Assembly: GCA_035632315.1 (NCBI GenBank)
Contig: DASQGZ010000045.1
Coordinates: 1-39,793 of the forward strand
Source: JAFDZW01 sp035632315
Lineage (GTDB): Bacteria; Bacteroidota; Ignavibacteria; Palsa-1295
DNA: 39,793 nucleotides
Reading direction: 5' to 3'
The position numbers and the translations under genes were made by a program. The notes under the pieces were generated by a model, which saw only the letters and a program-made list of their open reading frames with translations, did no database searches and was not told the origin of the DNA. Shown here piece after piece: positions 9,605 to 17,355 of the stretch (its first letter is position 1; each line of letters opens with the position of its first letter).

Positions 9605-10564
9605 TCATGGTTCGAGGATCACCCATGCTACCGTAGAGTTATCACCGACAACGGTCGATTTGATCGTGAAACTCACACCAGCATTTCGAGCGCTGACATA
9701 GAGTGCCCCGGGTCCCGCTCCTGGTGTTTGCGCGGTAAGAAAGATCCGCGAATTTGCCGTTACTTTCGTCGTATTGATCACCACGGCATTTTGTCCGTTT
9801 GCAGTTGCTGTCCCCATAGTCGCATTCGAGCCTTCGGTGATCTTCAGCCCATTCTGCCCTATGATCCGGATGTTCCCATTCGCTTCCAAACTTTCACCGG
9901 GTGTATTTGTGCCAATGCCCACGTTCCCCGCTGTGAACAGCATAGCAAAGTTATTTGCATTACCGCCGCCGGTTACTCCTCCATTGGTCGCATTGATATT
10001 CAAACCTACCTGTGTTCCGCTGCCCGCGTTTGACACATTAATAATCGTGCCAGTAAGGGTTACACCAGAAGCTGAAGGATTTGTATTTCCCGCAGTAACA
10101 TGGATTCCCGTGGCGGTAGGATTCGGATTATTGACCTCCGAAACGATCACTGCACCGGGCAGCGGTCCCGTCACGTTCGGAGCATAGGCGATATCAAAGA
10201 GATACTGTGAGTTGTCTGTTGTGAGCTGCGTACTTGAAGGAGAGATCTGCAACGAACCCGAGCTTCCGGCAGTGCCACTTGGAACGCCCCATTCCAGAAA
10301 TCCAGCGCTGTCGTAAAGATATCTGGTCTGTAAGAATGTCGTGCTCTGCGAGGGGAGCGTCAGTGTGTAGCTTTGCCCGACCGCAGGCGGTGCCGAGATC
10401 GTAATATTGCCGTTTGCGTTGCTAAGAACTGCCAGCCCACCCCTCAACGCGCCTGTTTGAGCATAGCTCACCGTTGCAAAACATGCCAAGAATAAAGCGC
10501 AACATGCAAGAGCCTTTCCGCTTAGGCTGCATTTGTCAACCATTGACGATTGTATGTGTTTCAT
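9605..10564 (-). CDS. Secreted fibre-tip protein, VAWxIxEP family, paralogue 2 (319 aa)
   Basis: Exported protein of unknown function. The frame is open up to 10618, but the ATG at 10564 (MKHIQSS) is the better start: it lies 13 bases after the stop of the upstream gene and AAGAG precedes it. A signal peptide of about 35 residues ends at YAQ, giving the mature start TGALRGG. Next come a YTLTLPSQST strand, a variable middle with N/T/G-rich strands, NFAMLFTAGNVGIGTNTPGE, and the tip module ITEGSNATMG...VINTTKVTANSRIFLT...VAWVILEP. It is spaced 30 bases from the downstream paralogue, so co-transcription is likely. Confidence 0.85.
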   Translation of the reverse strand: MKHIQSSMVDKCSLSGKALACCALFLACFATVSYAQTGALRGGLAVLSNANGNITISAPPAVGQSYTLTLPSQSTTFLQTRYLYDSAGFLEWGVPSGTAGSSGSLQISPSSTQLTTDNSQYLFDIAYAPNVTGPLPGAVIVSEVNNPNPTATGIHVTAGNTNPSASGVTLTGTIINVSNAGSGTQVGLNINATNGGVTGGGNANNFAMLFTAGNVGIGTNTPGESLEANGNIRIIGQNGLKITEGSNATMGTATANGQNAVVINTTKVTANSRIFLTAQTPGAGPGALYVSARNAGVSFTIKSTVVGDNSTVAWVILEP

Positions 10565-10577
10565 GAATCTCTTAAAA

Positions 10578-11504
10578 TTATGGTTCAATGATAAGCCAGG
10601 CAACGGTCGATCGATCATTGTTATTCGTCGACTGGATCGTGAAGTTTCCGGCTGCTCGTGCTGTTACATACGGCGTGCCCATATTGGCAGCATTGCCGCC
10701 GTTGTCCTGCGCCGTGAGAATGACCCGTGAGGTGGCTGTCACTTTTGTTGTGTTAATCTGGACTTGTGCCAAACCACCAACATTTGCAAGCACGCCAGTT
10801 CCCATTGTTCCATTCGATCCCTCTGTTATTTTCAGTCCGTTCTGCCCGCTAATGCGAACATTGCCCGCCACTTCGAGGCTATCAGATGGCAATGAAGTAC
10901 CAATACCAACACGTCCTGATGAGGTGATCGCCGCATAGTTATTTCCGCCACCCGTTACACTTACCTGTAATCCTATTTGTGTACCGCTTCCTGCATTATA
11001 TACGGTATCGATCAATCCCCCCACAGTCCCAAATCCGTTCGAAGTCTTGACATTCCTCGCAGTATCAGAGATACCAGTGATCGAAGTTCCAGTCGGTCCA
11101 TTTGCCGTCGAGTTGACCCTCGCTCCGACCGCGGGCCCGGTGGCACCCGAAGAATAGCCGACATTAAACAGGTCGGTCCCGGGAAGCCCCACGACCTGCG
11201 CGTGATCGGTATTATACAAAACAGTCGAGGCATTGTTGGTAGTATCTACCGGGAATCCCCAACTAAGCTTCCCTGTACCGTCATCATATAGATATTGGAT
11301 ACCGATCGCGGAATCCTGGGGCAATGTAAAAGTATATGATGTCGGTGAATTTGGAAGCTGAAGAGTTACAGTGTTCGTCCCGTTCGTGATCATCATGTTC
11401 CCACCACGCAATGCACCATTTTGCGCGAAACTGCCTGAAGGACAATACATCGCAAGTGCTAGTAGCACCATGAGTATTTTCCAAGACCTGAGCGATATAG
11501 TCAT
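10578..11504 (-). CDS. Secreted fibre-tip protein, VAWxIxEP family, paralogue 3 (308 aa)
   Basis: Exported protein of unknown function. A GTG at 11537 gives an 11-residue extension; the ATG at 11504 (MTISLRSWK) gives a more normal signal peptide ending SFAQ, so I prefer it. The mature start is NGALRGG, then a YTFTLPQDS strand, a variable middle, NNYAAITSSGRVGIGTSLPS and the tip module ITEGSNGTMG...QINTTKVTATSRVILT...VAWLIIEP. Second gene of the four-gene run, 52 bases after the 643-residue gene. Confidence 0.84.
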   Translation of the reverse strand: MTISLRSWKILMVLLALAMYCPSGSFAQNGALRGGNMMITNGTNTVTLQLPNSPTSYTFTLPQDSAIGIQYLYDDGTGKLSWGFPVDTTNNASTVLYNTDHAQVVGLPGTDLFNVGYSSGATGPAVGARVNSTANGPTGTSITGISDTARNVKTSNGFGTVGGLIDTVYNAGSGTQIGLQVSVTGGGNNYAAITSSGRVGIGTSLPSDSLEVAGNVRISGQNGLKITEGSNGTMGTGVLANVGGLAQVQINTTKVTATSRVILTAQDNGGNAANMGTPYVTARAAGNFTIQSTNNNDRSTVAWLIIEP

Positions 11505-11556
11505 CTTGTTCACCAAACTAGTTTGCTTATAGTCCACAATGGGTTCGTTTGCAACA

Positions 11557-13488
11557 TTACTGAACTTTCACAGCACGTAAGAACGAGTTCGTCAAGATCG
11601 TCGTCGTTGCGGCCTGGCTTGTTGCCTGAGATTCCAACATTTGTAAGGTGCCGCCCGAAGCTCCGACAACAATAACGCCCGAGACAAATACCGACAAGTT
11701 GTTCGCAGGGGTATTATCGGCGACGAAGTTTCCAATGATATTCGTCCCGGCCGTACCTGTCGTACCGGCGGTTGCCACTGCGGTAACAGATGACGGCGTA
11801 TTCGCTGTCCCACCCTGATCGGTACTCCAACGGATACTCGTCGTCGTTCCGGAGAACGCAAGAGCAAGCTTGAGATTTGATGCGCTTGTACTGCCGTTAT
11901 ATGCAATTACTCCGGAAAATTCGTATGTGGAGTTTGCAGCAAGCGTGAGCTGCAGATCGGGATCAGCCTGTAAGTTTATGTTTGATGCCGTAAGCGTTAC
12001 ATCGGTTGACTTGCGGGCAAATAACTCTGCCGATCCGCCGCCGCCGGATGAATTGATCGTTACATCGACGCGGTCGCTTCCCGAATTATCGGCGATCGTG
12101 TAGGTGACGTTCGTACCCGGAATGAAATTAACGGTCTTGCGCGTACCGACGCTTGTTCCGTTATTCATTACTTCAACTTTTTGGTTGGTCGTATTTGCGA
12201 CGACGCCGAGCGCATTCGTGATGCCATCGCCGGTGAGACTTGCGCCGGTATTCAGCGCAGCGAATGCAAGAGCGGGGGTATTATTGGTCACCAGAAAACG
12301 ATTTGCGCCGCCGGAAGTAATGTCAGCGACATCGGCAGTCGCATTGCCGCTGGTGCCGACGACAGAAAGCCCGGCACTCTGGCGAAACTTCGCATTAGTG
12401 ACAGCATGACCTGCGATGGTTGCAGCAAATGTCCCGGTGCCGGATCCGGTTACATCTGTAGTGAGTGTGATCGTCTGGTCTCCGGTGTTCGTGCCGGTAA
12501 CCGTGCCCGTACCTGTCGCAAATTGTGCCCAGCTCATCACGCCGCCTGTTGTGCTTGTCAGCGCATAACCAGTGTTTGTTAGCGGTGCCGCGATCGGAAG
12601 CGTATAATTAATATTTGTTCCACCTTGTGCACCGGCGGTAAATGTCGTTACTCCCGCGCCATTACCGGTAAAGGTTAAGGTTTTATTTGCTCCGGTGAGT
12701 GAAAGATTTTCGGTTGTGCTGAGCGTTCCGGCAGCATCGGTGATCGTCGAGTTGCCGAGCACTGTGCCGCTGGTCCAGATCGGTATCGTATTTGCCGTCC
12801 CGCCGGAAAGCAAACCGCCGCCGCTCGAAGGTCCGTTGATCGTTACATTGCCACCGGTAATGGTGATAGTGTTCGTATTCGAAACGCCGGTGCCGCCGTT
12901 TGCCGGAGGAAGAACTGCCGTCCATTGCGGTGCAGTTGTACCTGTATTATATGTAAGAACAGATCCGTTGGTTGCTGTAGGAGCAAGTGTTGTAAGCGCC
13001 GATGCTGAAGTCGAATAGAGCATGCTTCCCGCGGCGGTCAACGTAGAAAGTCCTGTACCGCCATTGCCGACCTGCAGCGTACTTGTCACATTCGTACTAT
13101 TAAGATTCACCGGATGGATCGTCAGTACTTGTGTGCCTGCGCCAAGTGTCACATAATTTTCGCTTCCACCTGCGATCGTCACGTCACCGGTATTCGTGCC
13201 GGTCGCTGTGCCAGATCCGGTAGCAACTGTAGCCCAACCGAGTGTACCTGCCCCATCGGTGGTGATCAGCACCTGATTCATTGCGCCGATCGTGGGTGGC
13301 AGTGTGAGGGTATAACTTGTAATTCCGGAACCCGGTGCCGTCAGGGTGATCGGGGTTATGCCGCCGGCATTACCGCCAAGCTGCAACTGAGTACCAAAGC
13401 GCGGAGCAAACGTCTGCGCCGATGCAGAAAGTGCGGCGAGCGAGCAGATGAGCATCGCTGCAACAAGCAATTTCGATAAGGTTTTCAT
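11557..13488 (-). CDS. Secreted tail-fibre-like protein (643 aa)
   Basis: Exported protein, first gene of the four-gene run. The ATG at 13488 (MKTLSKL) has GGAAG at good spacing; an in-frame ATG at 13506 is less likely. The signal peptide ends ASAQ near residue 25. The cap is TQLQLGG, then SYTLTLPP, and ALITTDGAGTLGW-type linkers follow. Modules well known from phage tail fibres are visible: GNGGTGLSTLTAAGSMLY, TIPIWTSGTVLGNSTITD, two GTGTxTGTNTGDxTI units, and KFRQSAGLSVVGTSGNAT. The C-terminus (about 480-643) begins ELFARKSTDVTL, then PDLQLTLAANSTYEFSGV; it resembles a receptor-binding jelly-roll tip found in phage tail proteins. No head, tail or lysis genes are nearby. Confidence 0.85.
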   Translation of the reverse strand: MKTLSKLLVAAMLICSLAALSASAQTFAPRFGTQLQLGGNAGGITPITLTAPGSGITSYTLTLPPTIGAMNQVLITTDGAGTLGWATVATGSGTATGTNTGDVTIAGGSENYVTLGAGTQVLTIHPVNLNSTNVTSTLQVGNGGTGLSTLTAAGSMLYSTSASALTTLAPTATNGSVLTYNTGTTAPQWTAVLPPANGGTGVSNTNTITITGGNVTINGPSSGGGLLSGGTANTIPIWTSGTVLGNSTITDAAGTLSTTENLSLTGANKTLTFTGNGAGVTTFTAGAQGGTNINYTLPIAAPLTNTGYALTSTTGGVMSWAQFATGTGTVTGTNTGDQTITLTTDVTGSGTGTFAATIAGHAVTNAKFRQSAGLSVVGTSGNATADVADITSGGANRFLVTNNTPALAFAALNTGASLTGDGITNALGVVANTTNQKVEVMNNGTSVGTRKTVNFIPGTNVTYTIADNSGSDRVDVTINSSGGGGSAELFARKSTDVTLTASNINLQADPDLQLTLAANSTYEFSGVIAYNGSTSASNLKLALAFSGTTTSIRWSTDQGGTANTPSSVTAVATAGTTGTAGTNIIGNFVADNTPANNLSVFVSGVIVVGASGGTLQMLESQATSQAATTTILTNSFLRAVKVQ

Positions 13489-13721
13489 ATTTCTTCCGTT
13501 TCTCACTGTTTATACAATTTGTCCGGTTCTGAGCCCCAAGTGGCCATCCGGTAATTCTACATTATAAAACCACTTTCAAAAAATACTTCAAAACAAAAAA
13601 TTCTGAACTGTGTCGAGCCGGAGAATCCCTGCCTAGAGTCTGAGATCTATCGAGGATCCCCCGGCAAGCACATTATCGTCAATACTCTCCATCAAACGAC
13701 TTGTGATCGTCAGATAAAGTG

Positions 13722-13728
13722 TATCCCG
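13722..13728 (-). promoter_or_regulatory. CGGGATA leader element, copy 3
   Basis: On the minus strand TTGTCACGGGATACAC, about 234 bases before the start at 13488. The flank TGTCACGGGATAC is identical to copy 4. Confidence 0.45.
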
Positions 13729-13753
13729 TGACAATCATTTGAAAAAGAACTAT

Positions 13754-13776
13754 ACACAGAGCGCATTGCTCTGTGT
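13754..13776 (-). terminator. Hairpin terminator after the 442-aa gene
   Basis: Perfect nine-base stem ACACAGAGC/GCTCTGTGT with loop AATGC on the minus strand, 17 bases after the stop codon. A short T-rich run follows after about eight bases, so termination is likely but the tail is not classic. Confidence 0.65.
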
Positions 13777-13792
13777 GTGAAACTGCGAACGA

Positions 13793-15121
13793 TTAATAGT
13801 TCGCAATCACGCGCCACAGTCCTGTCGTTGCATCATAGACAAGGGTAGTTGTTCCGTCAGGCCCAAGTATCATAGAGCCGCCCGGAATTCTGAAGCCGTT
13901 TGTTGCTATCGTTGCATTATTATCTGTCAGGGTAATTGCATTCGCACCAACGTTTGCAAGTACAATCACTCTTCCAGAGGCGACACCTGTTGCATCAAGG
14001 CCTTTTATTGTAATTGCTGCCGAAGAAGAAATGCGATAGAACGACTGGGTAGCGGTTATCGCCATCGGATCCTGCGTCGAGACGAATGGCCCCAAGTTGG
14101 TCGTCGAAAGGGTTATCGTCGAGCCAGCATTGACCCATGACGGAGCAGCCGCACCATTGGTTTGCAGCACCTGACCTGTTGTTCCTGCACCGAGGGTTGA
14201 CCACACACCTGCAGCGCTGGTATACAGAAGGCTTCCTGTCGCCGTTGCGGATGTATTGATCCCTGTACCGCCATAGGTCGGCGCAACAATTGCTCCCTGC
14301 CATGTGCCGGTTCCGATCGTACCAAGAGTGGTAATAGAAGTCTGACCGGCATACGTGCTCTTGATGGCAAGCGCAGCATTGGAACCGTCTCCCGTCAGCG
14401 TCACACCATCAACTAAAAGAGCATTCCAACCGACTGTCCCTGAGTTATTCGTAGTAAGGAACGTGTTATTCCCTCCGGGTGCAATACCGGTCGTGGCAAT
14501 GGTACCGAACCCAAGGGCACCACTTGCTCTGCGAAGAACTTGTCCGTCGGAAGCTGCGACAATATCTGCAACGTTTGCTGTTGCATTTGTGCTGTTACCA
14601 ACGACAGAAGTTGCTACGCTCTGACGGAATTTCGAATTTGAGACAACGTTTGTCCCGATCGTCAACACACCGGCATTGGTGATGGTCGCATCTTGTGAGA
14701 TTGCTTGATTGGTCCATGTGCCCGAACCGCCGCTGTTATAGATCAGTACATTGGCATCTGCCGGCGTGGTGATTGTCAGCGTTTTGCCTTGTAACTTTGA
14801 GATAGTGTTCGCACCTGCAGTGCCAGTAACGTCACCTGCGAGCGATGTTGCCGACGACGGGTTTGTCCAGGTGAGCCCTCCCGATGTCGTGTTAAGTGTC
14901 AATAAATACCCTGCCGCTGCACCATTGACGTCCGGCAGCGTATAAGCGAACGATGCTGTCGGTGTTGCTGCATTGAGGGTGATTGTTTTTGCCAGACTTG
15001 TACCACTTCCTGCTAACGTGACTTGAGTCGCGAAATCAGTTTTGTACGTCTGTGCGAATGCTGCCGTTGTGCATGCTGCTCCCGTGACGAATGCAAGCGC
15101 TGCAATGATGAGTTTTTTCAT
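13793..15121 (-). CDS. Secreted tail-fibre-like protein (442 aa)
   Basis: Exported protein of unknown function. The signal peptide ends AAFAQ near residue 24. The cap is TQVTLAGSG, then FAYTLPDVNG. Tail-fibre modules follow: SLAGDVTGTAGANTI, SNSKFRQSVATSVVGNSTNA, QVLRRASGALGFGTIAT, TLGTIGTGTWQGA, then GGTGINTSATATGSLLYTS. The KFRQS unit is closely related to one in the 643-residue protein. The last 90 residues form a C-terminal module (GRVIVLANVGANAITL, then RIPGGSMILGPDGTTTLVYD, then W) shared with the 596- and 1819-residue proteins. It follows the 596-residue gene by 67 bases with no terminator, so the two may be one unit, although a CGGGATA element lies in the gap. Confidence 0.86.
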   Translation of the reverse strand: MKKLIIAALAFVTGAACTTAAFAQTYKTDFATQVTLAGSGTSLAKTITLNAATPTASFAYTLPDVNGAAAGYLLTLNTTSGGLTWTNPSSATSLAGDVTGTAGANTISKLQGKTLTITTPADANVLIYNSGGSGTWTNQAISQDATITNAGVLTIGTNVVSNSKFRQSVATSVVGNSTNATANVADIVAASDGQVLRRASGALGFGTIATTGIAPGGNNTFLTTNNSGTVGWNALLVDGVTLTGDGSNAALAIKSTYAGQTSITTLGTIGTGTWQGAIVAPTYGGTGINTSATATGSLLYTSAAGVWSTLGAGTTGQVLQTNGAAAPSWVNAGSTITLSTTNLGPFVSTQDPMAITATQSFYRISSSAAITIKGLDATGVASGRVIVLANVGANAITLTDNNATIATNGFRIPGGSMILGPDGTTTLVYDATTGLWRVIANY

Positions 15122-15155
15122 TTTATCCAGTTATCCAGTAGTGATTGAGTAAAAG

Positions 15156-15162
15156 TATCCCG
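15156..15162 (-). promoter_or_regulatory. CGGGATA leader element, copy 4
   Basis: On the minus strand CTGTCACGGGATACTT, 35 bases before the start at 15121. Two TGGATAA/ACTGGATAA repeats follow immediately before the ATG. Confidence 0.45.
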
Positions 15163-15188
15163 TGACAGGATGGTATTAAAAAAAATTA

Positions 15189-16979
15189 TTAATTGGTTGA
15201 AACGAGCTCCCACCAGTTGTTGGTGTTGTCATACATAAAAGTCGCTGCGCCTTTGGTGCCGAGAATGATGTCTCCGCCACCCGGCAGATCGAGACGATTC
15301 GTTCCGGTACCGAGCGCCGCCTGTTGGCTCTTGAGCGTGATCGGATTTGCGCCGACATTCAACAGAACGATCGTCCGTCCGACGGCACCGCCGGTAATGC
15401 TTGTGAGCACTGCGCCTGAAGCGCCGGAGATCTGGAAGAAAGAGCTCGACGCGCTGAACGGAACATCGTTGTTATTACCCGCTACAAGCGCAGCAGGGGC
15501 ATTTGGTGTATATACCGTACCTCCGAATGTTTGTGTACCGGTCCATGTGTTGGCATTGTTAAGATTAATACCAAGTTTGTTAGTTGCAACCGTAAGTGTG
15601 GCATCATGATTGACGACGTCACCATTGACCGCGTTGTTTGCGGCTGTATTCAAACCGGCTGCTAAGCGTCCGCCAATACCCGCATTGGCTGAGTTGATCG
15701 TATTGGCGTTCGATGCACCGGAAACATCACCACCGAGCGTATTAACGAGAGCCGTTTGGCTGGTCCAGGTCGGTGTATTACCAACGCCTGCCGAAGTCAG
15801 AACCTGCCCGGAAGTACCTGCAACGCCATTGAGCAACAATTGAACCGTTGTACCCAAAAAATTTATATAGGTGTTCGCGGTCAATGTTGAGAATGCTCCT
15901 GCGTTTGGTGTCGTCGAACCGATCGAAGCAGGCACTGCCCATGTATTGCCTAAAAGAGCCGTCGCGTTGATCGAACCGGTACCGGTCGCAGAGAGTGATC
16001 CGCCGTTTCCGACGACTAAGTTTGTGGTTGACTGTGTCGCGTTGGTAATGCTGCCGAACGGAATAGCGAGTGCCGATTGACTCGTCCAGGTCGGCGTACC
16101 TGCACCGCCAGAAGTCAACACCTGACCCGATGTGCCGGCAAGAGTAAATGCGTATGCTGTTCCGGTACCGTAGGCAACAGCACCTGCGGTCGGTGTAGCA
16201 GTGCCATTCGTACCGCCATTGTTAATCGGAAGCGTACCTGAAACTTCTGAGCCAAGTAAAACAGCACTGACGCCAAGCTGACCGTTGCCACCGCTTGTAT
16301 GCACGACGCCATTGGTCGTCAGCTTATTCAGGAATACATCCGTCGCATTGCTGAAGATCGCTTTGCCATCGGCTGTGACATTTAAGATCACATTCGACGG
16401 TGCTTGCAGAGTGAAGACCGATGTACCCGCATTATTATTTCCGACACCGATCGCGACACCATTCGCACCGGCAGTGGGGTCAGAGTTCGTAAATTCACCA
16501 ACCCATCCCTGACCCGTTCCGTTAGAAACTTGCCAGTTGAATGATTGATTATTCGTCCCGAAGGCTTGATAGAGATTGTTGTTGCTTGTATTTGCGAACA
16601 AACCTGCAGGATTGGTGTTCGCGATGCCGATCCGGCCATTGGTACCGATCCATAATCTCGTATGGGCAGCATCGGCGCCGCCGGTAACCATTCGCACCGG
16701 GGTATTATCGCTCGTACCGAGAAAATTATTGGTCAGATCGGTCAGCGAACCGTTTGCAGCTGTTAGCCACACCAGTGCCGGAACACCAACAGGCGGCTGG
16801 GTGATCAGCGTCCCCCCGCCTACCGGGAGAGTAAACATATCCAACGCATCACTGCCTTGGCTGGTCAAGATCGAAGTATGACCGTGTCCATCGTCAAGCT
16901 GTAAAGAATGCTGAGCAAACGCACCGGTTGCAGCGCCGAACAGCACTGCAAGAGCGAAGATTCTTAATAATGTCTTCAT
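15189..16979 (-). CDS. Secreted tail-fibre-like protein (596 aa)
   Basis: Exported protein of unknown function. The signal peptide ends GAFAQ near residue 23. The mature start HSLQLDDGHGH followed by GGGTLITQPP is nearly the same as in the 1962-residue protein, and the next module (LVWLTAANGSL, then NNFLGTSDNTPVRMV, then LWIGTNGRIGIANTNP) is also shared, so the two N-terminal halves are close paralogues. The middle has repeated SGQVLTSAG/TPTWTSQ and GTLPINNGGTNG linkers of tail-fibre type. The C-terminus has the GRTIVLLNVGANPITL...LPGGGDIILG...W module shared with the 442- and 1819-residue proteins. Confidence 0.86.
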   Translation of the reverse strand: MKTLLRIFALAVLFGAATGAFAQHSLQLDDGHGHTSILTSQGSDALDMFTLPVGGGTLITQPPVGVPALVWLTAANGSLTDLTNNFLGTSDNTPVRMVTGGADAAHTRLWIGTNGRIGIANTNPAGLFANTSNNNLYQAFGTNNQSFNWQVSNGTGQGWVGEFTNSDPTAGANGVAIGVGNNNAGTSVFTLQAPSNVILNVTADGKAIFSNATDVFLNKLTTNGVVHTSGGNGQLGVSAVLLGSEVSGTLPINNGGTNGTATPTAGAVAYGTGTAYAFTLAGTSGQVLTSGGAGTPTWTSQSALAIPFGSITNATQSTTNLVVGNGGSLSATGTGSINATALLGNTWAVPASIGSTTPNAGAFSTLTANTYINFLGTTVQLLLNGVAGTSGQVLTSAGVGNTPTWTSQTALVNTLGGDVSGASNANTINSANAGIGGRLAAGLNTAANNAVNGDVVNHDATLTVATNKLGINLNNANTWTGTQTFGGTVYTPNAPAALVAGNNNDVPFSASSSFFQISGASGAVLTSITGGAVGRTIVLLNVGANPITLKSQQAALGTGTNRLDLPGGGDIILGTKGAATFMYDNTNNWWELVSTN

Positions 16980-17123
16980 CTGCTAATGTATTTAATTCAA
17001 TATTGCGCTTCAAACCTGCCCGAAATTTTCGAGCATGACCAAGGAAATAAAAGTGAGGTAAAGATTCTCAACGAGGCATTTCTTAAATACCTCAATTATG
17101 AGTTTTCCTGTACTTGATGGTTG

Positions 17124-17130
17124 TATCCCG
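17124..17130 (-). promoter_or_regulatory. CGGGATA leader element, copy 5
   Basis: On the minus strand TTTACACGGGATACAACC, 145 bases before the start at 16979. Confidence 0.4.
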
Positions 17131-17200
17131 TGTAAAAATACTAACCGATCACTTATTTTCCGTGGCTCGCGCTGCAGTGTATCTATGCAGCTTTCGTTAA

Positions 17201-17224
17201 TATCCCGTAGCTAATCGTATCCCG
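17201..17224 (-). promoter_or_regulatory. CGGGATA leader elements, copies 6 and 7 (direct repeat)
   Basis: Two cores 17 bases apart, each next to a TAGCTA sequence: on the minus strand TTAGCTAACGGGATA and TTAGCTACGGGATA. About 222 and 239 bases before the start at 16979. Confidence 0.45.
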
Positions 17225-17313
17225 TTAGCTAAAACATGAAACCATGTCAAGCAAAAAAATTATTTGCTCCTTCAAATTATGAATGATGGTGGTACAATTG
17301 ACCACGTATTAGC

Positions 17314-17342
17314 AGCCCCCGCTTCGCATTGAAGCAGGGACT
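17314..17342 (-). terminator. Hairpin after the 1819-aa gene
   Basis: Minus strand AGTCCCTGCTTC, loop AATGC, GAAGCGGGGGCT: a 12-base stem using G-U pairs, starting 14 bases after the stop. No T tract follows, so it may stop RNA decay rather than transcription. The loop is the same AATGC as in the hairpin at 13754. Confidence 0.6.
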
Positions 17343-17355
17343 GAAAAACAATTTT

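Larger units (their letters stand above)
13489..13792. other. Intergenic leader of the four-gene surface operon
   Basis: 304 bases without a gene. Contains the terminator hairpin of the upstream unit (13754-13776) and a GTCACGGGATAC element (13722-13728 core). Confidence 0.6.
16980..17355. other. Intergenic leader of the 596-aa gene
   Basis: 376 bases with no supported gene. It holds three CGGGATA elements (17124, 17201, 17218) and the hairpin that ends the 1819-residue unit (17314-17342). Confidence 0.6.
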
